Source: Sphaerisporangium corydalis
GTDB taxonomy: Bacteria; Actinomycetota; Actinomycetes; Streptosporangiales; Streptosporangiaceae
Direction: 5' to 3'
DNA: 64,000 nt
Assembly: GCF_025506355.1 (NCBI RefSeq)
Contig: NZ_JANZYP010000003.1
Coordinates: 186,001-250,000, forward strand
Under the pieces are notes generated by a model. The model made no database searches. It saw only the letters and a list, made by a program, of their open reading frames with translations, and was not told where the DNA came from. Every line of letters begins with the position of its first letter. The first letter of the stretch is position 1. Both the position numbers and the translations under genes were made by a program. This document shows, piece by piece, positions 34,112-42,281 of this stretch.

Positions 34112-35227
34112 TCACCTGAGGACCTCCTCCGGGTCGGTGGCCTCGATGCCGTGGGCCTCGCCGACCGGGCGGCTGGTGAGGGCGCCGGCGTGGGTGTTCA
34201 GGCCCCGCGCCAGCGCCGGGTCCTCCCGCAGCGCCTCCCGCCACCCCTTGTCCGCGATGGCCAGCGCGTACGGCACGGTCACGTTGGTCAGCGCGTACGT
34301 CGAGGTGCGCGGCACCGCCCCGGGCATGTTGGCCACGCAGTAGAACACCGACTTGTGCACCAGGTACGTCGGGTGGGCGTGGGTGGTCGGCCGCGAGTCC
34401 TCGAACGCGCCGCCCTGGTCGATGGAGATGTCCACCAGCACCGACCCCTCGCGCATCCGCGCGACCAGCCCGTTGGAGATCAGCTTGGGCGCCCGGGCGC
34501 CGGGGATCAGCACGGCGCCGATCACCAGGTCGGCCTCCAGGACCACGCGCTCGATCTCGTAGGCGGTGGAGGCGATCGTCTGGAGATGCCCCCGGTAGAT
34601 CGTGTCGGCGTGGCGCAGCCGGTCGATGTCGCGGTCCAGGAGCACGACCTCGGCCTGCATGCCGAGCGCGATGGTGGCGGCGTTCATGCCGGTCACCCCG
34701 GCGCCCAGCACCACGACCCTGGCGGGATGCACCCCGGGCACCCCGCCCATCAGCACCCCTCTGCCGCCGCCCTGCCGCATCAGGTGGTACGCGCCCACCT
34801 GCGGCGCGAGGCGCCCGGCCACCTCCGACATGGGCGCCAGCAGGGGCAGCGCCCCGTTCTCTGTCTGCACGGTCTCGTAGGCGATGCCGGTGACCCCGGT
34901 CTCGATCAGGGCCAGGGTGAGCTTGCGCGAGGCGGCCAGGTGCAGGTACGTGAACAGGACCTGACCCTGCCGCATGCGCGGGTACTCGGAGGGGATGGGC
35001 TCCTTGACCTTGAGCACCAGATCGCCCTGGTCCCAGACCTCCTCGGCCGAGCCGAGCACGGTCGCGCCCGCGGCGCGGAACTCGTCGTCGGAGATGGACG
35101 ACCCGGCACCCGCCCCGGTCTCGACGAACACGTGGTGGCCGTGGGCGGCCAGTTCGTTGGCTCCGGCGGGGGTGAGCGCCACGCGGTGCTCGTGGTCCTT
35201 CACCTCTCGGGGTACTCCGACCTTCAT
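34112..35227 (-). CDS. ald: Alanine dehydrogenase
   Basis: A 371-residue NAD-dependent alanine dehydrogenase interconverting L-alanine and pyruvate plus ammonia. [20 protein letters not shown] is the canonical start; [19 protein letters not shown] and TYLHLAAS hold the catalytic Lys and His; the Rossmann motif is [18 protein letters not shown]. Length and sequence match the family well. It stands alone, ending at the shared terminator, and no AldR regulator is adjacent. Confidence 0.96.
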   Translation of the reverse strand: MKVGVPREVKDHEHRVALTPAGANELAAHGHHVFVETGAGAGSSISDDEFRAAGATVLGSAEEVWDQGDLVLKVKEPIPSEYPRMRQGQVLFTYLHLAASRKLTLALIETGVTGIAYETVQTENGALPLLAPMSEVAGRLAPQVGAYHLMRQGGGRGVLMGGVPGVHPARVVVLGAGVTGMNAATIALGMQAEVVLLDRDIDRLRHADTIYRGHLQTIASTAYEIERVVLEADLVIGAVLIPGARAPKLISNGLVARMREGSVLVDISIDQGGAFEDSRPTTHAHPTYLVHKSVFYCVANMPGAVPRTSTYALTNVTVPYALAIADKGWREALREDPALARGLNTHAGALTSRPVGEAHGIEATDPEEVLR

Positions 35228-35489
35228 GAGATCCTCCCTCGGCCCTCGGGCCCGCTGTCCTGCCGTACCGGACTGCCCCCGTCCGGCCCCGGCTCACCGC
35301 GATCGGGACGCCGTGCGTTCCCCCTGGAACCCCGGTCATGACGCCAGTCGGACGGGTTATCGCAGCTAAATGGCGAATTGTCAGGACATCTACAGCCTAG
35401 AACCCCCTCGTCGGAACCCGTCCTGCGGTTAGCTCGATCACGCGAGCATCGGTAGGCTCGCCCGAGCGATGTCAGTCACAGGGGTGAGG

Positions 35490-36644
35490 ATGCGTAACCA
35501 TCCGGCGGCCGACGATCACAGCGATCGACCCGACGCGCCACCGGATCTTCCCGGCATGCCGGAGAGCGGCCCCGGCGAGCCGCCACCAGGGCCGGGGGAG
35601 CCGCCCGACCCCGGGGGGCCGCCCGCCGGCCCGGGCGGCCCTGGGGCCCCTGGAGGACCGCCCGGGCGTCCCGGCGGGCCGCCGCGCGCCGCACGCTCCA
35701 CGACCATCGCCCTGATCGCCGGGCTCTTCGTCGTGATCGTCGTCACCGGCGTCCTCGGCACGATCGCCGTGCTGATGACCCGGGAGCCGGGCCTGCCGCT
35801 GGGCGCCAAGCCCCCCGCCCACCTCGCCACCCCCATCCACTTCGCCCCCGTCACCGGCGTGCGGCCCGCGCCCTGCCCGGGCGCCGAGGCCGTGCTCGAC
35901 GACGCCGGCACGACCTGCTACCAGGTGGCCCCAGGGGTCACCGTCACCTCGGTGGTGAAGGTCGAGACCGTCGCCGACAAGGACGGCACCTACGCGGTGC
36001 GGGTCGTGCTGGCCCCCGAGAGCCGCCGCAGGCTCGCCGACCTGACCAGGGACGCGCTCAACCAGTTGCTCGCCGTCGTGGTGGACGACAAGGTCGTCAC
36101 CGCCCCCCGGGTCGCCCAGGCGATCACCGAGGACAGCCTGAGCATCGCCGGGCTGACCAAGGAGACGGCGGACGGGCTGATGAACCGCCTGCTGGGCACC
36201 GGCGGCGCGGTGACCGGCACCGGCACCCCGACCCCCGGGGTCACCGGCCCCTCACCCTCGGCGCCCCAGACCGGTCAGCCCGTCACCCCGCCCACCACGC
36301 CTGCCACCCCCATCTCGCCCGCCGCCACGGGCGCCTCGCCCGGGGCGCCCAGCGGGTCGGCGTCCCAGCCCGGTTCGGTGCCGCTGGTCCCCTCCGGGGC
36401 CACGCACACCCCCGGCGCCGGAGGGCAGACCACGCCGGACGCCGGCGCCTCCGCCTCACCGCGCACCCGCGCCACCGGCGTCTCCACCCGGTCCAAGCGC
36501 CCCCCGGACCCGCGCTTCGCGACCTGCCGGCAGGCCCACGCCGCCGGCTACGGCCCGTACACCAAGGGCGTCCACGAGGAGTACTCCTGGTACGTGGACG
36601 GTGACCACGACGGCGTCGCCTGCGAACGCGGCGACATCACCTGA
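35490..36644 (+). CDS. Membrane protein with SecD-head-like and excalibur domains
   Basis: A 384-residue membrane-anchored protein. A Pro/Gly-rich cytoplasmic segment (about 70 residues) precedes one membrane helix (STTIALIAGLFVVIVVTGVL). The extracellular part resembles the SecD P1 head: PAPCPGAEAVLDDAGTTCYQ, VVLAPESRRRLADLTRD, LLAVVVDDKVVTAPRVAQAI. A long Pro/Thr/Ser linker leads to a C-terminal excalibur calcium-binding motif, WYVDGDHDGVACERG. The chosen ATG at 35490 has AGGGG just before it; another ATG at 35469 is in frame. SecDF channel domains are absent, so this is not a translocase but a surface protein reusing the head. Function unknown. Confidence 0.75.
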   Translation: MRNHPAADDHSDRPDAPPDLPGMPESGPGEPPPGPGEPPDPGGPPAGPGGPGAPGGPPGRPGGPPRAARSTTIALIAGLFVVIVVTGVLGTIAVLMTREPGLPLGAKPPAHLATPIHFAPVTGVRPAPCPGAEAVLDDAGTTCYQVAPGVTVTSVVKVETVADKDGTYAVRVVLAPESRRRLADLTRDALNQLLAVVVDDKVVTAPRVAQAITEDSLSIAGLTKETADGLMNRLLGTGGAVTGTGTPTPGVTGPSPSAPQTGQPVTPPTTPATPISPAATGASPGAPSGSASQPGSVPLVPSGATHTPGAGGQTTPDAGASASPRTRATGVSTRSKRPPDPRFATCRQAHAAGYGPYTKGVHEEYSWYVDGDHDGVACERGDIT

Positions 36645-36706
36645 CCCGCGGCACCACCCGGATCGTCGGCCCACCCGGTGGCCCCGCCCGCCAGGACGTA
36701 CCACCA

Positions 36707-36807
36707 TGGTCACGCCCGCCGGGCGCCCAACCGTGGTCACGCCCGCCAGGACGCCCCATCGTGATCGCGCCCGCCGGGACGCTCCACCGTGGTCACCCGC
36801 CAGCGGC
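36707..36807 (+). repeat. 27-28-bp tandem repeat, three and a half copies
   Basis: Units begin at 36707, 36734, 36762 and 36790; each has TGGTCACGCCCGCC followed by GGACGCCCCA-like sequence and ends CCG. The array fills the gap between two convergent genes (the excalibur protein and the molybdopterin subunit) and abuts the latter's stop codon. No hairpin terminator is obvious here, so it may serve as a spacer or structured 3' end. Confidence 0.75.
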
Positions 36808-36808
36808 C

Positions 36809-39055
36809 CTACTCGGTGAGGGCGATGTCGTGCGGGCGGATAGGGATCCGGGGCAGGGCCAGGCCGGTCGCGGCCCGGACGGCGGCGGCGATGGCCGGCG
36901 TGGACGACAGCGTCGGCGGCTCGCCCGCCCCCCGCAGCCCGTACGGCGCGTCGGGGTCGGGGTTCTCCAGGATCGACAGCCGCATCGGCGGCATGTCGAG
37001 GATCGTCGGGATCAGGTAGTCGGTGAACGACGGGTTCAGCACCTTGCCGTCCCGCATCTGGATCTCCTCCATCAGCGCCAGCCCGAGCCCCTGCGCCGAC
37101 CCGCCGTGGATCTGCCCTTCGAGCGCCAGCGGGTTGATGATCCTCCCGACGTCCTGGACGGCGGCCAGCTCGACGACCTTGACCAGCCCGAGGTCCAGGT
37201 CCACGTCCACCACGGCGCGGTGGACGCACAGCGCGAGCTGGGTGTGCGAGTCGCCCTGCCCGGTCACCGGGTCCATGGGGTAGGTCGGCCGGTGGCGGTA
37301 CTCGCGGGTCTCCTCGACCGGCCCGAACGCCTCCAGCAGTTCCTCCAGGGTGAGGCCGGGGTTGCCGGCCCGCAGCTTGTCCAGGCGGTCGCGCACCGCC
37401 TCGCTCGCGGTCTTCACCGCGCCGCCGGTGACGTAGGACTGCCGGGAGGCCGAGCTGGAGCCGGCCGACCCGACCGAGGTGTCGGCCGGTTCGATCGTCA
37501 CCCGGTCGACGCCCAGCTCGGTGCGGGCGATCTGCCCCTGCACCATGAGCAGGCCCTGGCCGACCTCGGCGGCGGCGGTGTGCACGCGGACGTGCGCCTC
37601 CCCGCCGAGCAGCTCGATGGTGACCTTGGCCGTGGAGTAGTCGTCGAACCCCTCGGAGAAGCAGATGTTCTTGATGCCCACCCCGTATCCGACGCCGCGC
37701 CGCACCCCCTCGCCGTGCGTCGTCTGGGCCACCCCGCCGGGCATCGACCGCAGGTCGGCCGAGGGCGTGGCGTCCGGCAGGGGCATGGCGGCCAGCTCGC
37801 GCAGCATGCCGGCCAGCGGCGCCGGCGACTCGATCACCTGGCCGGTCGCCAGCCGCGACCCCTGGGAGACGGCGTTGCGCACCCGGATCTCCACCGGGTC
37901 CAGCCCGCACGCCTCGGCCAGCTTGTCCATCTGCGACTCGTAGGCGTAGCAGGCCTGCACGGCGCCGAAGCCGCGCATCGCCCCGCAGGGCGGGTTGTTG
38001 GTGTACGCCCCGTAGGCGTCGATCGCGATGTCGGCCACCTCGTACGGGCCGACGCCGAGGGAGGCCGCGTTGCCGACGACGGCGAGCGAGGAGGAGCAGT
38101 ACGCGCCGCCGTCGAGCACGATCTCGGCCCGGACGTACACGAGCCGGCCCTCGCGGGTGGCGCCGTGCTCGTACCGCATGCGGGCGGGGTGCCGGTGGAC
38201 GTGCCCGAAGAACGACTCCTCCCGGCCGTAGACCATCTTGACCGGCCGGCCGGTGCGCAGGGCCAGCATGCTGGCGTGGATCTGCATCGACAGGTCCTCG
38301 CGGGCGCCGAACGCGCCGCCGACCCCGGCCAGCGTCAGCCGCACCTTCTCCTTGGGCAGGCCGAGGCAGGGGGCGATCTGGTCCTGGTCGACGTGCAGCC
38401 ACTGCGTGGCGATGAACAGGTCGATCCCGCCGTCCTCCGCGGGCACCGCCAGACCCGACTCGGGGCCGAGGAACGCCTGGTCCTGCATGCCGACCTCGTA
38501 CTCGCCGGTCACGACCACCTCGGCCGTCGCGGCCCCGGGCGCGTTCCCGGCGCGGACCGGCTGGTGGCGCACCAGGTTGCCGCCCGGCTGCACCTTCGGG
38601 CACTCAGGGTCGAACAGGGCGCGGCGCGCGTCGGTGACGGCCTCGCGCGGCTCGTAGGCGACCACGATGGCCGCCGCCCCGCGCCGGGCGGTCTCCGGAT
38701 GGTCGGCGGCCACGATCGCGACCGCCTCGCCCTGGTAGCGGACCTGGTCGATGGCCAGCACCGGCTGGTCCTTGTGCTCCAGCCCGTAGAACCGCGCCCC
38801 GGGGACGTCCTCGTGGGTGAGCACCGCCCGCACGCCGGGGATCGCCAGCGCGGGGCCGATGTCGATCGAGCGGATCCACGCCGACGGGTGCGGGCTGCGC
38901 AGGGTGGCGCCCCACAGCATGCCCGAGAGGTACAGGTCGGAGGAGTAGGCGAACTCGCCGGTCACCTTCAGGGTGCCGTCCGGCCGGGTCACGCCGGCCC
39001 CGACGCCCTGGTCGGTGCGCTGGTCCCGGGTCTGCCCGCTCGCGGTTTGGGTCAC
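36809..39055 (-). CDS. Xanthine dehydrogenase-family molybdopterin-binding subunit
   Basis: A 748-residue molybdenum hydroxylase large subunit. VTGEFAYSSDLYLSGMLWG and RSPHPSAWI form the a/b hammerhead, then VRLTLAGVGGAFGAREDLSM, NNPPCGAMRGFGAVQACYAYE, a GYGVGIKNICFSEG segment, AAAEVGQGLLMVQGQIA and the late GAGEPPTLSSTPAIAAAV with the catalytic Glu region. It resembles the PucD/XdhA purine branch. The FAD and 2Fe-2S subunits normally encoded alongside are not present on either side, so they must be elsewhere. The divergent neighbour is a PucR-type regulator remnant, supporting a purine or related substrate. Confidence 0.92.
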   Translation of the reverse strand: MTQTASGQTRDQRTDQGVGAGVTRPDGTLKVTGEFAYSSDLYLSGMLWGATLRSPHPSAWIRSIDIGPALAIPGVRAVLTHEDVPGARFYGLEHKDQPVLAIDQVRYQGEAVAIVAADHPETARRGAAAIVVAYEPREAVTDARRALFDPECPKVQPGGNLVRHQPVRAGNAPGAATAEVVVTGEYEVGMQDQAFLGPESGLAVPAEDGGIDLFIATQWLHVDQDQIAPCLGLPKEKVRLTLAGVGGAFGAREDLSMQIHASMLALRTGRPVKMVYGREESFFGHVHRHPARMRYEHGATREGRLVYVRAEIVLDGGAYCSSSLAVVGNAASLGVGPYEVADIAIDAYGAYTNNPPCGAMRGFGAVQACYAYESQMDKLAEACGLDPVEIRVRNAVSQGSRLATGQVIESPAPLAGMLRELAAMPLPDATPSADLRSMPGGVAQTTHGEGVRRGVGYGVGIKNICFSEGFDDYSTAKVTIELLGGEAHVRVHTAAAEVGQGLLMVQGQIARTELGVDRVTIEPADTSVGSAGSSSASRQSYVTGGAVKTASEAVRDRLDKLRAGNPGLTLEELLEAFGPVEETREYRHRPTYPMDPVTGQGDSHTQLALCVHRAVVDVDLDLGLVKVVELAAVQDVGRIINPLALEGQIHGGSAQGLGLALMEEIQMRDGKVLNPSFTDYLIPTILDMPPMRLSILENPDPDAPYGLRGAGEPPTLSSTPAIAAAVRAATGLALPRIPIRPHDIALTE

Positions 39056-39131
39056 ACGGGCAGTACATCAGCCCAGTTCACCGACGCCAATAGGCGCCCT
39101 GCCGAAGGGCGGGCCCGGGCGCGGCGGCCGA

Positions 39132-39147
39132 TTGGAGGTTCGTCCAA
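39132..39147. promoter_or_regulatory. Inverted repeat between the hydroxylase gene and pucR-like gene
   Basis: TTGGAGGTTCGTCCAA has 5-bp inverted arms (TTGGA/TCCAA) around a six-base centre and lies about 77 bp upstream of the molybdopterin-subunit ATG. The position in the divergent gap and dyad symmetry suggest an operator, plausibly for a PucR-type regulator. Confidence 0.4.
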
Positions 39148-39241
39148 AGGACCGGCGTTAGCCTTGGGCTGTGCGGATACGTGACCCGCCGAGGTCGCCG
39201 CGCGGCTACGCACCTGCGGGATCGGCGCGTCGGAGCCGTAC

Positions 39242-40030
39242 GTGGTCGTGACCGCCACCGTCACCCGGGAGGGCGCGACCGAAGGGCCCGATCCCGCCGT
39301 GCTCGGCGGGCAGGTGGTCGAGGAGATTCTGGGCCGCAGGGTGCTCGCCGCGGCGGGCGCGGACGGGGCGGTCGCCCTCGTTCCGCTGATCATGATGGGC
39401 GAGCCGGAAACCGGAGCCGGAAACGAGGTTACAAAGGGGCCGGAAAGCGGCACGGAACCCGCGCCGGTAGGGGAAAGCGCCTGGACCGGGCTGCGCGTGC
39501 GGAGTAGCGTGCAGGTGCAGACGCGATCGCAAGTGCAGCGTAGTGTGCAGGGGGTTCTGGACGTGCTGGGGGGCGGGGTGGCGATTCTTCGGGCGGCTCT
39601 GCCCAAAACCAGGGTCGCCGTCGGCGTGAGCGCCGCTCTGACCGGTCCCGGAGCCATCCGCGGTGGCGCCGAGGAGGCGTCCCACGCGCTGCGCATGGCC
39701 GAGGCCCGCGGCGGAGGAGTGGTGACCAGCGACGAGATCTACACGCACGATCTCCTGCTGGCCACCGTACCCGGCGACGTTCGCCGGTCCTTCGCGGATC
39801 GGATCCTTGCCCCGCTGTTCAGTTACGACCGCGACCACCAGTCGGAGCTGGTCCGCACACTCGGGACCTTCCTCGACTGCGCCGGGTCATGGAATGCCTG
39901 CGCGGAGCGTCTGCACGTGCACGTGAACACAGTTCGCTACCGCATCCGCCGGGTGGAGGGGTTGACCGGACGGGACCTGTCCTCAATGGCGGACAGGGTC
40001 GATCTCTTCCTTGCTCTGCGTGCCAGTTGA
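39242..40030 (+). CDS. PucR-family regulator, N-terminally truncated
   Basis: A 262-residue frame whose C-terminal half is a clear PucR/CdaR regulator: EEASHALRMAEARGGGVVTSDE, APLFSYDRDHQSELVRTLGTFLD, then the HTH_30 helix-turn-helix AERLHVHVNTVRYRIRRVEG. Full PucR proteins are about twice this length; the N-terminal sensory domain is absent. Coding-like sequence (PAEVAARLRTCGIGASEPY) continues upstream of the GTG at 39242 to a TGA at 39182 with no start codon, which implies a 5' deletion or frameshift. The middle also has a GTGCAG-rich irregular stretch (39497-39550). It may be a pseudogene or a constitutive DNA-binding remnant. Confidence 0.7.
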   Translation: MVVTATVTREGATEGPDPAVLGGQVVEEILGRRVLAAAGADGAVALVPLIMMGEPETGAGNEVTKGPESGTEPAPVGESAWTGLRVRSSVQVQTRSQVQRSVQGVLDVLGGGVAILRAALPKTRVAVGVSAALTGPGAIRGGAEEASHALRMAEARGGGVVTSDEIYTHDLLLATVPGDVRRSFADRILAPLFSYDRDHQSELVRTLGTFLDCAGSWNACAERLHVHVNTVRYRIRRVEGLTGRDLSSMADRVDLFLALRAS

Positions 40031-40038
40031 GTTACAAA

Positions 40039-40173
40039 TCAGCAGCAGCCGATGTCGTTTAGGGCTGTGGAGGGAGACGCGGCGGCGTCTGCGGCCATAA
40101 CATTGCTCCCGACGCCCGAAATGGCTACTAAGAGGATAGCTAGGGCAGTCGAGGCGAGGCGGAGGCGTCGCAT
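40039..40173 (-). CDS. 44-residue exported peptide, candidate signalling pre-peptide
   Basis: Small gene with ATG at 40173 and TGA at 40041-40039. Protein: MRRLRLASTALAILLVAISG, then VGSNVMAADAAASPSTALN and DIGCC. It has a basic n-region, a 17-residue hydrophobic core and an AxA-type site (around VMA/ADA, residues 25-30), leaving a short polar C-terminal peptide that ends Asn-Asp-Ile-Gly-Cys-Cys. A GGGAG ribosome site lies six bases upstream of the ATG. Leu-15 is a TTA codon, rare in such genomes and bldA-dependent in Streptomyces. The gene is divergent from an XRE-TPR regulator, with 54 bp between the two starts. That layout matches RRNPP quorum-sensing pairs; function is inferred. No family name is known to me. 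Confidence 0.7.
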   Translation of the reverse strand: MRRLRLASTALAILLVAISGVGSNVMAADAAASPSTALNDIGCC

Positions 40174-40210
40174 GGCTAACTCCCGTCGGTGACTGTCTGT
40201 GGGGGCTTAC

Positions 40211-40239
40211 ATCTTCAAGGGGTGCCAGTGACCAGTCAA
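40211..40239 (-). promoter_or_regulatory. Predicted sigma-70-type promoter of the 44-residue peptide gene
   Basis: On the minus strand TTGACT (40239-40234) and GAAGAT (40216-40211) are spaced by exactly 17 bases, giving a start near 40204 and a ~30-base leader before the ATG at 40173. The -35 hexamer falls inside codons 3-4 of the divergent regulator, so a regulator bound here would touch both genes. Confidence 0.45.
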
Positions 40240-41520
40240 GATCTCATAGGCCAACGAATCAAGACGATTCGCCGCCAACGCGGTCTTTCCCAGGCGCAGC
40301 TGGCGCACCCTGAACTCTCGGATAGCTATGTATCACTTATCGAGAGCGGCAAGCGTACGCCGACGGCAGCCGTTCTGGAACTGCTGGCGGCGAAGCTCGA
40401 GTGCTCCCTAACGTATCTGATCAACGGGGTCACCGCCGAACAGATGCAGGACCTGCAACTCGGGCTGGGGTACGCCGCCCTCGCGCTGGAGAACGGCGAG
40501 GTCGCCGAGGCCCGCCGCCGCTACGCCGAACTGCTCGCCGACGGCAACCTGGCCGGCCTGTCCCCGCTGAGGCAGCAGGCCCAGTACGGCTACGCCCTGG
40601 CCACCGAGGCCTGCGGCGACCTCGACGAGGCGATCGAGGTCCTCACCCGCCTGAAGGAGACCGGCGACGCCACGATGAGTGACGAGCGCGCCATCGCGGT
40701 CGTCCTCGCCCTGTCCCGGTGCCTGCGCGAGCGCGGCAAGCTCACCGAGGCCGTGCTCGTCGGCGAGGAGGCGCTGCTCGGCGCGAGGCGCCCGGCGTGG
40801 AACGACGACCTCGTCGAGCTGGGCGCGACCCTGCTCCTCGCCTACATCGTGCGCGGCGACCTGCTCAGGGCGCGCCAGTTCGCCGCCGAGCTGCTGGCGG
40901 CGGCCGAGATGCTCGGCACCCCCCGCGCGACCGTCGCCGCCTGCTGGAACGCCGCCATCGTCGCCGAGCACACCGGGCACGGGGAGGAGGCGCTCGCCCT
41001 GGTCGAGCGCGCCCTCGCGGTCCAGTCGGAGAACGGCGAGCCGCGCAACCTCGCCCGGCTGCGCACCGAGTCCGCGATCCTGCGTCTGCGCGTGCGTCCC
41101 GCCGAGGCGGAGTCCTGCCGCGAGGTGCTCCTGCGCGCCCGGCGCGAGCTCACCGAGACCTCCGCGAGCACCGTCGACCTCGCCAGGTGCAACCTCGACC
41201 TGGCCAAGGCGGAGATCGTCCTCGGCAACCCCGGCAAGGCCGTCGAGTACGGCCGCCAGGCCGTGGACATGCTCGACGACCGCACGGGCGCGCTGCGCGC
41301 CGAGACCCGGCTCATGCTCGCCAACGCCCTGCTGCTGCTCAGCAAGCGCGAGGAGGCGGCGATCGAGCTCGTGGCGGCCGAGGAGCTGCTGGAGCACGTC
41401 CCGGCCTCGCGCAAGACGGCCGCGGGCTGGGTGACCGCCGCGTGGGTGCTCGACAGCCTCGAGGACGGCGACGCCAGCGTGGCCGCCTACCAGCGCGCCC
41501 TCGCCTGCGCCGGCCTGTGA
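40228..41520 (+). CDS. XRE helix-turn-helix regulator with TPR domain (RRNPP-like)
   Basis: A 430-residue regulator. Residues 4-58 are an XRE helix-turn-helix (IGQRIKTIRRQRGLSQAQLA, then SYVSLIESGKRTPTAAVLELL). The remaining ~365 residues are tandem TPR-like helix pairs (YAALALENGEVAEARRRYAE, YALATEACGDLDEAIEVL, ALVERALAVQSENGEPRN, KAEIVLGNPGKAVEYGRQA and more). HTH plus a long TPR array at about 430 residues is the architecture of peptide-binding NprR/PlcR-type receptors. The GTG at 40228 is chosen because AAGGGG stands six bases before it. It is divergent from the 44-residue exported peptide gene, its likely partner. An intracellular metabolite-responsive role cannot be excluded. Confidence 0.85.
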   Translation: MTSQDLIGQRIKTIRRQRGLSQAQLAHPELSDSYVSLIESGKRTPTAAVLELLAAKLECSLTYLINGVTAEQMQDLQLGLGYAALALENGEVAEARRRYAELLADGNLAGLSPLRQQAQYGYALATEACGDLDEAIEVLTRLKETGDATMSDERAIAVVLALSRCLRERGKLTEAVLVGEEALLGARRPAWNDDLVELGATLLLAYIVRGDLLRARQFAAELLAAAEMLGTPRATVAACWNAAIVAEHTGHGEEALALVERALAVQSENGEPRNLARLRTESAILRLRVRPAEAESCREVLLRARRELTETSASTVDLARCNLDLAKAEIVLGNPGKAVEYGRQAVDMLDDRTGALRAETRLMLANALLLLSKREEAAIELVAAEELLEHVPASRKTAAGWVTAAWVLDSLEDGDASVAAYQRALACAGL

Positions 41521-41687
41521 CCGGAGTACGCCCCGGCCGGTGATCGGAGCGCCGGCCTGAGTACCGCGACCCCGGGGGGTCTCATCGGGTTCGTCGCGCC
41601 GATCGCCTGTTCGCGGGGTGCGCATGGGGGGCTCTCGACCGGCCTGTGGTGGGGACCTCGCCGTCCCCTGAGTAGCCTTAGGGTGCT

Positions 41688-42281
41688 ATGAGGACTTCCC
41701 CGCTCGCCGCCATGCTCGCGCTCGTCGCCGCCGCCGTACTAGGTACGGCCGTCGCCGCCCCCGCGATGGCCCATACGGTGCTCAAGAGCAGCGACCCCAA
41801 GAAGGGGGACACGGTCAAGACCCTCGACTCGGTGAAGCTGACCTTCAACGAGGCGGTGCGGTTCCCCGTGGTCCTCGTCCGCGACGCCGGCGGCAAGAAG
41901 TACCACCAGGGCAAGCCCAGCACCGACGGCGCGGTGGTCACCCAGAAGGTGGCGGGCGCCCTGCCGTCCGGGAAATACACGATCGCCTGGCGCGTGGTGT
42001 CCGACGACGGGCACCCCATCGAGGGCGAGATCCCCTTCACCGTCAAGGCCCCCGAGCCGGCCTCGCCCTCGCCCGAGGCGGTGCCGCCGTCGGCCGCCCC
42101 CTCCCCGAGCACGGGCGCGAGCTCGCCGCCCCCCTTCACGCCCACCCCGGTGGGCGCCTCGCCGGTGGCGCGGGCCGAGGACCAGAAGAGCGGCGGCATC
42201 CCCGTCTGGGTGTGGATCGTCGTCTTCGGCATCGCGGGCATCGGCATCGGCCTCGGTATCAGCCTCCGGAAGAAGCCGTGA
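41688..42281 (+). CDS. copC: CopC-domain copper resistance/uptake protein
   Basis: A 197-residue exported, membrane-anchored CopC. The signal peptide ends AAPAMA, leaving mature His-1 (HTVLKSSDPKKGDT), the first copper ligand; SDDGHPIEGEIPF supplies the Asp and His of the Cu(II) site. A Pro/Ser linker and one C-terminal membrane helix (VWVWIVVFGIAGIGIGLGIS) tether it outside the membrane. Its TGA overlaps the CopD-like gene start as GTGA. It probably passes copper to CopD for import or for cytochrome oxidase assembly. Confidence 0.93.
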   Translation: MRTSPLAAMLALVAAAVLGTAVAAPAMAHTVLKSSDPKKGDTVKTLDSVKLTFNEAVRFPVVLVRDAGGKKYHQGKPSTDGAVVTQKVAGALPSGKYTIAWRVVSDDGHPIEGEIPFTVKAPEPASPSPEAVPPSAAPSPSTGASSPPPFTPTPVGASPVARAEDQKSGGIPVWVWIVVFGIAGIGIGLGISLRKKP

